Shown: positions 56,262-64,000 of the stretch, in pieces | How the letters are laid out: each line of letters opens with the position of its first letter | How positions within the stretch are numbered: the stretch's first letter is position 1 | Position numbers and translations under genes: made by a program | The notes under the pieces: generated by a model | Databases searched by the model: none | What the model saw: only the letters and a program-made list of their open reading frames with translations | What the model was told of the DNA's origin: nothing | Assembly: GCA_947579605.1 (NCBI GenBank) | Contig: OX388311.1 | Location: forward strand, 30,444,951 to 30,508,950 | Source: Athripsodes cinereus | Lineage: Eukaryota > Arthropoda > Insecta > Trichoptera > Leptoceridae | Reading direction: 5' to 3' | Length of the DNA: 64,000 bases

Positions 56262-56922
56262 ATACAGGTCATCCTCCCCGCGCCATAAAATCAGTATTAT
56301 GGGAACCATTCCTTTTCACCAAATCGAGTAGGTACCTATATTACAAAATATTACTTACTTACTACTTACTTCCGATGGCCGAACAGCCCTTGTAGGACCT
56401 TTGCCTCCGAAACAATAGATCTCCAAGCTTTTCTATCCTGAGCAGTAAAAAATAAATATGCCCACCATATATGTCAATAAAAATAAAAAAAAACTCAAAG
56501 ACTGTTGTTGAATGCAATAGCAAAGGATGACTTTTATTCATTATGGTTTTCAAAATAGCTCTTTTTGTGGTTCCACAATTTAGAGATCACTAAAAAATGT
56601 TCACAAAAATGTTATAAAGCCATTGTAAAACTATTATTCAAAAATAATGCTCATTTCAGTGTTTTGAAAAAAACGAAGAAGAGTGCATTGCTATTTTCGT
56701 AAATTATTATTTGTGATCTTAAGGATACCAATAATATTCTATGTAATTTTACATAGTAAAACTGAAGCGGCAGCCTTTTGAGCTTTTTCTTTTTTTTTTA
56801 ATTATTATTGAAATATTTAGTGGGAGTTATTATTTTTTGCTTATAATTTATAATACACTCGATTTGACGAAAAGGAATGGTTCTCATAATACTATTTTCA
56901 TGGCGCGGGGAGGACGACCTAT
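56262..56922. mobile_element. Element with long (about 65-75 bp) inverted ends
   Basis: The left arm acaggtcatcctccccgcgc...ccattccttttcaccaaatc is mirrored at about 56850-56922 (gatttgacgaaaaggaatgg...gcgcggggaggacgacct) with several mismatches. The interior holds the repeat shared with 41630-41850. No transposase is seen; it lies between two RTE pieces. Confidence 0.65.
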
Positions 56923-56929
56923 ATAATAT

Positions 56930-57225
56930 ATTATATGGGCATGTTGAACGAATGAACGAGGTAAGAATGACAAAGAGGATATACTTATCTGAAAGAAAGG
57001 GTGTGAGGAAACGCGGGCGTCCGAGAACCACGTGGCTTGATCACGTGGATCAAATTCTCAAGGACGGCCGCGTGTTGAGTAAGAGGAACCGACGTGCGTG
57101 TATGAGGAACTGTATGAATGTGGAGGAAGCGAAGGAAGTGTGTAAAGATAGATCTGTTTGGCGTTCCGTTCTCTCTGCCTACCCCACTTGGGACATGGCG
57201 TGAGGGTATAGTATAGTATAGTGTA
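56930..57225 (+). mobile_element. Young RTE 3' end
   Basis: It encodes [40 protein letters not shown] and ends AYPTWDMA stop, then (tatag)n. The protein matches the end of the 31.6-kb copy over its whole length, so the two copies diverged recently. Confidence 0.88.
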
Positions 57226-57334
57226 GTATAGTATAAACAACGAATTCAACAAGTATCCTAAAACCACTACATACCAGCATAATACATAGTATTTTATACT
57301 ACCTACATTATTAGTGAGTTATTTATAAGGTCTT

Positions 57335-57425
57335 TAACTGACACGGAGAGGGCAATTTGTATGTTTATTACACGCAGTTTATCTGTTGTTAACTCTTTTA
57401 ATGGGATTTGTCTTGGTAGTACTTA
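57335..57425 (+). repeat. Diverged SINE-like 3' piece
   Basis: 'gacacggagagggcaatttg' and 'aatgggatttgtcttggtag' follow the order of the family end at 43985-44070, with many changes. Confidence 0.4.
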
Positions 57426-57492
57426 TAGATAGATATGTTTTCACAATTTTCCTGTAATGCATCCATCTCAAGGGCACGGATATGTACCCAAT

Positions 57493-57614
57493 ACCCATAA
57501 TACAAGATTCATCTTAGTTTGGGACTAGCTCGATCTGTGTGATTTTCTTTTATAAATAGACAATTCACACAGATCGAGCTAGTCCCAAACTAAGATGAAT
57601 CTTGTATTATGGGT
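57493..57614. repeat. Perfect 50-bp palindrome (foldback)
   Basis: Arms 57493-57542 and 57565-57614 are exact reverse complements (acccataatacaagattcat ... atcttgtattatgggt) around a 22-bp AT-rich spacer. It would extrude a strong hairpin. A single diverged arm is at 3720-3805. Confidence 0.9.
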
Positions 57615-57879
57615 ACTAACTCGTCTATATGTGTTACATTATGTATAGTTCTTCTTTAAAAAAAATACCTCTCTATTCATATGTTTCTGTTGAAATGTTT
57701 CTTGGATCCATTCAAAGACTTTTACAATAAAAGTCTTTGGTTCTTATACTATGTCATCACTTGAAATATTATACAGTAGTGACAGTAGTCATATGATTAC
57801 GAGTATAACTATGTTTTCTCCATTCATCTAATATCAATAAAACTTACTTGCAGTTGGTGGTGTAATAATAATAATAATA

Positions 57880-59703
57880 ATCGGATGATTTTTTAAGCGC
57901 CGTTTTGTGGACAGATCCACCTCAAGGGCGCATAGGATGTTTTAAAGTATTCGCTATAGCGTTGCAAAATATTAGCAGTGACCTTACCTATATATTCAGT
58001 TTAATCCATATGATTTCTTAAAAAGATGCGTTTTCAAATGGGTCTTAAACTGGGTCAAGGTCTGTGCTTCCCTGATGTTTGTGGGAAGCCTATTCCAGGC
58101 ACTAGGACCCGCAGATATGAATGCGCGATCCAAGTACGCTGGCGCTGGACTCATTTTAACTACTTCTAATCTTGTTGAGATGTTGGATTGAGACCTTAGA
58201 GAATTTAGTCTCTGATTTAATGGCTGGCGATTGCAGAGTTCCGAGATATATTCCGGAGCCATACCATTCAATGCCTTGAATACTGTTAGGCAAAGTTTGA
58301 ATTCAATCCTCTCTGGGCACTTAAGCCAGTGAAGATTCTGAAGTGTCGACGATATGTGTGAAAACCGATCCATTTTATATATAAAACGTGCAGCAGCGTT
58401 AAAAACCGACTGAATTCTTTGAAGATGTACATTGGGCAAATTCGCCAAAATACCATTACAATAATCTAATCGAGAAACAACAAATGAATTTATTAGAGTC
58501 TTGGCTCCATCTAATGACAAGCACCTTCTCACATTCCTCAGCTGACGTAGAGTATAGAAACATTGACTAACAATCGATGATATATGTTTCTCCATAGAAA
58601 GCGCATTATCCAGATGAGAACCAAGAAATTTAACATTTTTCGATGGAAATATCTCTACATTTTGAACGGAGATGGGATCTGAACCTATAAGATGTTGTCT
58701 CCCTTGAGAAGCTACCCATAAGAATTCAGTTTTGGTGGGATTTATCTTTAACATATTGTCTGACATCCAGGAGGATATTCTCGATATGCACGAGACTACA
58801 TCTTGCTTTAGAACGTCTTCAGATCCGGGGTAACAAGATTTAAAAAACAAACGATCATCTGCATAACAATATGTTTCGAAACCAAGCTGTTGTATTAAAG
58901 ATTCCAAGTGGTTAGTATACAAGTTGAACAGAATCGGTCCCAATACTGAACCTTGGGGAACTCCGTATTTAGTGGAACGCTTTTCTGACATGCTGTCATT
59001 GAACTTAACTTCATACTCTCGGTCTGATAAATATGAAGACATCCACTTTATGGTGTCATCTCTGAAACCAAATTCATGTTCCAATTTTGATAACAATATG
59101 GTATGATCGACAGTATCAAAGGCAGCACTCATATCTAAAAATGATATTAACACAACCTCACCCCTAGCTATATTAGATATAAGATCTGATACCGTTCTTA
59201 TAAGTATGGACTCTGTAGAATGGAACCTCCTGTACGCTGATTGATTTTTAGCAATAATGTTCGTTGAATTTAGGAAGCTGGTAATTTGATTTGACATAAT
59301 TTTTTCTAATAGTTTGGATAAGAGAGGCAAATTTGAAACTGGTCGGTAGTTTTCGGGACTATTGGAATCTAAGTTGATTTTTTTCAATATAGGTTTAACT
59401 ACTGAAAGTTTGAATTGTTGTGGAAATATGCAGTGATCTATGGAGAGATTCATGATTTTAGTAATTACAGGAGTTAATTCATTTACACATTTTTTAAGAA
59501 GCCATGTTGGAATAGGGTCAAGTTCTGATTGTTTATTTGGTTGTTGGAGAATTAGTTTTTTCACTTCATCTTCTTGGATGTTGCAGAAACGGTGAAATGT
59601 ATTCCTATTAGATGTTGTAGTATTCTTCAGATGATTATCGGTTGAGGATGAAATTGACGCTGAACGGATGTTCTCGATCTTTTCGTTGAAATATTTACAA
59701 TCT
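57880..59703 (-). mobile_element. CR1/L2-like LINE, 5'-truncated
   Basis: The 3' end has the (att)n tail and 'cggatgattttttaagcgcc', related to the terminus of the shorter CR1 copies. Coding sequence reaches upstream to about 59700, where it breaks off in non-related DNA. The endonuclease domain is absent. The RT frame inside is open. Confidence 0.88.
57996..59564 (-). CDS. Reverse transcriptase of CR1/L2-like LINE (partial)
   Basis: A 522-codon open frame; the same frame continues upstream to about 59700 (KYFNEKIENIRSASISS ...). RT motifs in order: SELDPIPTWLLKKC, NYRPVSNLPLLSKLLEKIM, the first catalytic block FLDMSAAFDTVDH, KYGVPQGSVLGPILFNLY, CYADDRLFF (YADD catalytic box) and KTEFLW. The C-terminal part has NAAARFIYKMDRFSHIS, LCLTVFKALNGMAPEYISEL and SAGPSAWNRLPTNIR. 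Enzymatically key residues are intact, but without a 5' end it is not autonomous. The listed start is not a true initiation codon. Confidence 0.9.
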   Translation of the reverse strand: MKKLILQQPNKQSELDPIPTWLLKKCVNELTPVITKIMNLSIDHCIFPQQFKLSVVKPILKKINLDSNSPENYRPVSNLPLLSKLLEKIMSNQITSFLNSTNIIAKNQSAYRRFHSTESILIRTVSDLISNIARGEVVLISFLDMSAAFDTVDHTILLSKLEHEFGFRDDTIKWMSSYLSDREYEVKFNDSMSEKRSTKYGVPQGSVLGPILFNLYTNHLESLIQQLGFETYCYADDRLFFKSCYPGSEDVLKQDVVSCISRISSWMSDNMLKINPTKTEFLWVASQGRQHLIGSDPISVQNVEIFPSKNVKFLGSHLDNALSMEKHISSIVSQCFYTLRQLRNVRRCLSLDGAKTLINSFVVSRLDYCNGILANLPNVHLQRIQSVFNAAARFIYKMDRFSHISSTLQNLHWLKCPERIEFKLCLTVFKALNGMAPEYISELCNRQPLNQRLNSLRSQSNISTRLEVVKMSPAPAYLDRAFISAGPSAWNRLPTNIREAQTLTQFKTHLKTHLFKKSYGLN

Positions 59704-59809
59704 CAAGTTTATTATCAAAATTTAGCATTTTTACCTAATTGTTTTGTAATTATGGACTATCTATTAGTGTTCCTTCATAAATAATATTTTTTTATATCCC
59801 TTTCAAATG

Positions 59810-59897
59810 AAACTGAGAAGCATGGTTGGTAAAACATTGCGGGACAGAGTGAAGAATGAGGATAGTAGGAGAATGAGTTGATTTGGATATGAGTGTT
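59810..59897 (+). mobile_element. RTE fragment ending at the same CR1 junction as 46977
   Basis: 'gaaactgagaagcatggttg' ... 'gaatgaggatagtaggagaa' ... gatatgagtgtt is the reverse complement of 46977-47085, ending at the identical RTE/CR1 boundary. Confidence 0.75.
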
Positions 59898-60375
59898 ATT
59901 ATTATATTGGATGATTTATTTTATGGAGCATCCATCTCAAGGGCGCGGGAAACTATGTTGGAAGAGCGATGTCTTCAACTTGCTCCTGAACGTTGTTATC
60001 GGCTGGTTCTTACGGAGGTCCTCGGGGAGTCGGTACCAAATGACGGGTCCTGCGACTCCAAAAGCTCTATCATGGAAGCAGGACTTGTTTGCTCTGTTGT
60101 TTTCGTCCAGCATGTTAGTGGATGTCTTAGCTGAGCGTAGAGGTCTACTTGCAGGTGTTTTGAGAACACAGAGTTCAGAAAGTGACTGAGGTGCCATTTT
60201 GTTCAAAGCTTTGTAGACTATAAAGCTAAGTTTGTATTGGTCCCTTTCACTAACTTTTGACCAGTGCAACTTTTCCAGCAAAGGTGTGATGTGGCTACCC
60301 TCATCTTCGCAGAAAATAAGCCTTGCAGCGGTATTGAATGAAAAAATGTATTTATCTTTAAGTATTGCAAGGACA
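59898..60375 (-). mobile_element. CR1-like LINE 3' end, longer copy
   Basis: The minus strand encodes NTAARLIFCEDEGSHITPLL, EKLHW, YKALNKMAPQSLSELCVLKT and DRAFGVAGPVIWYRLPEDLR to the family terminus. It lacks the MITE. It extends further 5' than the copy at 46371. Confidence 0.82.
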
Positions 60376-60384
60376 TACATATTA

Positions 60385-60965
60385 TAATATACCCTCAGGT
60401 GGGATAAGCAGAGAGAATGGAACGCCATATAGATCTATCCTTACATACTTCCTTTACACTCATCCAGATTCCATACATACACGCCGATTTCTCTTGCTCA
60501 ACACGAGGCCGTCCTTAAGAATTTGATCTACGTGATCAAGCCACACACCCCTCTTTCAGATAAATACATCCTCTTCATCATCCTGCATTCGCTCAACATG
60601 TTTAAACCATTGTAACTTGTTTATACGCATTCTGTCCACAGCACTCCTCTCATTCTCCTGATATTCTTATTCTTCACTCGATCTCGCAACGTTATACCTA
60701 ACATTTTTCTCAGTGAACACATCTCCATACAGCATTTATTCCACCTTCGTCCTTCTTTAACCAAGTCCAAGTTTCTCTTGCATGAATAAATATCGGTACC
60801 AGAATGTTATTGTGAGTATTGTGCACCAGCATTTTTGCCATGTTCGACACATTGCTATTGCTAACAATGGATCGAAGTGCACCATTCACTCTAGCATTGG
60901 CGCGGCAACTTTTCTTCATTTGATGTCCTTATTGTATCTTCCATCCCTCGCAAACAGATTTCACA
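60385..60965 (-). mobile_element. Degraded RTE 3' part
   Basis: Antisense RTE order is kept: 'agagagaatggaacgccata', 'aacacgaggccgtccttaag', 'tgtccacagcactcctctca', then the block encoding RVNGALRSIVSNSNVSNMAK near 60850. Several deletions and frameshifts are present. Confidence 0.75.
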
Positions 60966-60979
60966 AAGGACATACATAC

Positions 60980-61550
60980 CTACTTAGATATCAAAAGAAG
61001 GTTGACCTCAAATTAATGTTGACCCCAGCCTTATAAAATAGTAGGTAGGTATATCAGACCTCTTATAGCCTGCTTCTGAAGGAAAGCCATACCTACTTAG
61101 ATATCCAAAGGTTGCCCCCAGCCTTATAAGAAAATTAGGTAGAGAATCAGAATATATCAGACCTTTCAGAGCCTGCTTCTGAAGGAAATACATGCCTACT
61201 TTGATATCCAAAAGAGAAACCCCATTATAAAAAAGCAGGTAGAGAATATCAGACCTCTTATAGCCTGTTTCTGAAGGAAATAAATGTCTACTTTGATATC
61301 CAAATGAGAAACCCCTTTATAAAAAAGCAGGTAGAGAATATCAGACCTCTTATAGCCTGTTTTTGAAGGAAATAAATGCCTACTTTGATATCCAAATGAG
61401 AAACCCCTTTATAAAAAAGCAGGTAGAGAATTAAGAGAATATCAGACCTCTTATAGACTGTTTCTGAAGGAAATAAAATATGCCTACTTCGATATCCAAA
61501 AGAGAAACCCCCTTATAAAAAAAGCAGGTAGAGAATTAAGAGTAGGTATA
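60980..61550. repeat. Minisatellite, about six units of 90-110 bp
   Basis: The unit contains 'atcagacctcttatagcctg', 'tctgaaggaaataaatgcct' and 'tttgatatccaaatgagaaa'. 'atcagacct' starts near 61053, 61156, 61249, 61340 and 61440. Units differ by small indels; the central ones are most alike. Confidence 0.88.
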
Positions 61551-61674
61551 TCAGGGGCAAGAGCAAATACTTGATAAAAATTTAAACACGATGTTTATTT
61601 GCATTATTTTATTTATCAACATATAACATAAAAAAAGCCATAACAAATATTAAATATAAGTTGAAAACATATAG

Positions 61675-62250
61675 TTATTTTCCGGTAAACAATGAAAAAG
61701 TTACATACAATGTTACAGCAAAAAATTCATTTCGGTGGCATACGAAGTAGTATAGAGTACGATCAGATATTTGCATCGCATTGTAATGCCTGACAAGGGA
61801 GTAACAAGTAGTTTTCCATTCACATCTTCTATATCGTGAACTTTGAAAAAATATAAATAATTAAGATCATATATGCAAATATGAAATTATAGATTATATA
61901 TTCTATTTGACTTAAAAACTAAATTAAAGAAGCTCATAATATTCCTGTAACATCTATACTGGTAGAGGTTAGTAAGTAAGAGTTTCACTTAGATTTTACC
62001 GTCCCTCATTTCATATTTTACATATTTTCTTTAGTGCGTAGATCTCTCAAGTGAACATAAAATATAAGTGGGAAAATAATAAATGTTACTTAAGATTTTT
62101 ACCCTGTACTCTGTTTGCATTTCAAATCAAATAAAATATGATTGAAGAATATACCTTCCATTGAACTGAATGTCAGCTGTTGCATGTGATCTTGGTAGAT
62201 GTGACTTATCTGTTAGATGAACAATCAAACACTTATTTTGACATTGTAAA
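61675..62250 (-). other. Two weak candidate coding exons
   Basis: The minus strand offers an acceptor at 62251, an open stretch 62250-62155 (LQCQNKCLIVHLTDKSHLPR ...), a donor gtatat, an acceptor at 61841 and an open stretch 61840-61675 ending in taa. Phases agree and AATAAA lies at 61613-61608. Composition is not distinctive, another frame of the last exon is also open, and no family is recognised. This may be chance. Confidence 0.18.
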
Positions 62251-62699
62251 CTGCAGTCAGGACGTGCTATTTTTTTTCAGTTTTTGAGGAGGTGGATGTT
62301 GATGTATCTCAAGATTTACTGTGTGCATCAATAATGTTTTGTTTCAAAAAAATTCTGAAAAATAATAATGTGGAGTTGATTAATAGTTTATATATCAATA
62401 TTCAATAAACAATAATAACAAAAAACATTTTAAAAATCAACTATATTAATTAACTATGAGAGTCAAAACATTTTGGAGCAACCGTTCACACATTCTCGGT
62501 AACACAATATTTAAACTCTAGCACTCGTATATAAAATCTAAATATCAAGTTATGAAAATTAATATGATTGATAAAATTTTCTTTGTAGAATAACCTGTGA
62601 ATTAATCAGTTGTGTTTAGAATGAAGTATAAATGTTACAGAAAAGAGAATCGTTGAAAACATATGAATGAGATAGAAGTATTAATATTTATAAAAAGAG

Positions 62700-62780
62700 A
62701 AAATACAAGATAGATATGTTTGGCGTTCCGTTCTCTCTGCCTACCCCACTTGGGACACGGCGTGAGGGTATAGTACAGTA
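62700..62780 (+). mobile_element. RTE 3' terminus
   Basis: 'tttggcgttccgttctctct' and 'cacttgggacacggcgtgag' followed by (tatag)n; the last ~80 bp of the 31.6-kb family. Confidence 0.8.
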
Positions 62781-62809
62781 TAGTAGAAAATACAAGGCAA
62801 GATTAGTTT

Positions 62810-62885
62810 TATTATTACATTAGTTTATTACATGCAGCTAGTCTGCTTGCTACCCCACTTGTGGGATGCACTGTGATGGTTTAAG
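62810..62885 (+). repeat. SINE-like 3' piece
   Basis: 'ttacatgcagctagtctgct' and 'ccccacttgtgggatgcact' followed by gtgatggttta. Confidence 0.55.
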
Positions 62886-62958
62886 TAGTACCTACAGTGG
62901 TATGGTAATAATAGATTAGTAATATATATTTTATAGGTACCTGTTTCCAATACTCTCG

Positions 62959-63112
62959 TCAACTGTATAGGAACGCTTTGAAATTCTTTATAAATTCATC
63001 ATTGTGGGACTTTTCCATGTGTCGAACTTTGTAATCTTTTCTGCTAAAGATTTTGTCGCATAATATATCACAAAAAAGAGTTGGATCCATGGTAGAAGAG
63101 TGTCCAAACAAT
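62959..63112 (-). CDS. Possible zinc-finger coding exon (partial gene)
   Basis: After an acceptor-like tatttcag (63120-63113) the minus strand reads LFGHSSTMDPTLFCDILCDK then IFSRKDYKVRHMEKSHNDEF and stops at 62961-62959. C...C...(12)H...H spacing resembles a C2H2 finger, though the cysteines are separated by three residues rather than two. It could be the last exon of a gene continuing past the right edge, or start at the ATG at 63090 (accatgg context). No other exon could be linked. Confidence 0.4.
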
Positions 63113-63249
63113 CTGAAATAATATGAAACATTTATGTAAACTTATACAGCAGATGATCATAATATGCATAAATAACACAATAATTAAATCAATCTATTCC
63201 AACACATGGACAATAGACATAAATGCTTACAAAGGGTGAGAGGATCAAG

Positions 63250-63545
63250 AATACAGGTAATGGAAGCTGTAGAAAAGGACAGAAGGTCAGTAAACAACTC
63301 AGAAGAAACTGGTGAAGATACATATTAAACATGAATTTTGAAAGAATCTCTAAACAGTGGCTAGGGAGCTTGGAAATAGCAATGGACAAGGAAGAACCTA
63401 GGCACATTGGGCCCCTGACCCGATTAAATACCTACAGATAGTGGAAGCTGTACAAGAGGGCAGAAGGGTGGTAAACCATCCAGAGAAAGCTGGTGAGGAC
63501 GCATATTAAACAAGTATACTGAAAGGATCTCTACAGAAAATTTAG
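63250..63545 (+). repeat. Imperfect direct repeat of about 100 bp
   Basis: 'tggaagctgtagaaaaggac' ... 'catattaaacatgaat' (63259-63340) recurs as 'tggaagctgtacaagagggc' ... 'catattaaacaagtat' (63441-63520). It is not coding in any frame I checked. Confidence 0.6.
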
Positions 63546-64000
63546 GGAATCTAGACACTAAAAAATAAATAAATAAACAAGCACGTCACGTGACCAATAA
63601 AAAAAAATCTACAAAGAGAAATAATTAATTGAATTCACAAACGCATTGATTGTATGCCAATAATGGATTATATTTGTTTTTTTTTTTATTTATTTATTAT
63701 ATAATGCTACCCATTAAATACCACGAGAATTAATAATCTTATCAGCAATATTCGGTTCCACAATGATCAATGTCCACAATTAGCCAAATTTGAGGTCAAA
63801 CAATGTATCAATGTGGCGATCGAAATACAAATTTATAGTATGAAAATAAAACCAAACCAAATACGTCTCTTTTATGTACCTACCTACTGGCAATCACGAA
63901 ATAAATTATTGTATGAATTTAATAAATATTGAAAACATTACGTTTTTTTTACATAGGTACTATTAATCACAATTAACGATCTTTCAAAAATTATTCGCAC
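63546..64000. other. Right edge, AT-rich, nothing recognised
   Basis: It holds a T/A-rich low-complexity run near 63670-63700. No coding signal is seen, though upstream exons of the zinc-finger candidate could lie beyond the window. Confidence 0.4.

Overview
The window is insect nuclear DNA, most likely lepidopteran. It is AT-rich, its genes have many GT-AG introns, and it is loaded with RTE, CR1/L2-like and jockey-like LINE ends, tRNA-derived SINEs, hAT-type elements, foldback MITEs and one Mag-like LTR retrotransposon. One short palindromic repeat also resembles sequence I associate with moth and butterfly genomes. The order is an inference from repeat style, not from a species marker.

The left half holds four host genes. 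XPA (nucleotide excision repair, minus strand, 3 exons, about 270 aa) and the exosome RNA helicase MTR4 (plus strand, 17 exons, about 1047 aa) are head to head across about 590 bp at 7074-7666. A ZAD-type C2H2 zinc-finger gene (minus) follows at 24382-25849. A Rrp1/Nnp-1 ribosomal RNA processing gene (minus, 11 exons, about 833 aa) lies at 27762-35855. I rebuilt XPA, MTR4 and Rrp1 exon by exon with consistent splice phases. XPA acts in DNA repair; MTR4 and Rrp1 both belong to nuclear/nucleolar RNA processing and ribosome biogenesis. They are separate transcription units.

The introns are full of transposons. MTR4 intron 10 contains a 136-bp tandem array interrupted by a decayed hAT-like transposon (15626-17619) with 17-bp terminal inverted repeats and an 8-bp target duplication. 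Rrp1 intron 8 contains a 950-bp non-autonomous hAT-like element with an internal 60-bp minisatellite. Rrp1 intron 7 contains a 5'-truncated RTE copy whose reverse transcriptase frame is still open.

From about 36 kb to the right edge the DNA is almost entirely repeats. The main element is an apparently complete Ty3/gypsy (Mag-like) retrotransposon at 47642-53423 on the minus strand. It has 474-bp LTRs that read as identical, an ATTTA target duplication and a single 1382-codon gag-pol frame. Other notable items are a CR1/L2-like LINE with an open RT frame (57880-59703), a 211-bp MITE present in two apparently identical copies, a nested RTE/CR1/MITE block, several near-perfect palindromes, a THAP-domain relic, and a minisatellite at 60980-61550. 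A possible zinc-finger coding exon lies near the right edge (62959-63112). I saw no tRNA or rRNA genes, CRISPR array or prokaryotic feature, and nothing I would call a new molecular system with confidence. The most novel-looking items are the CTG-targeting MITE, the tandemly duplicated exons in the Rrp1 tail, and the structured repeats inside the hAT-like elements and the LTR-element leader.
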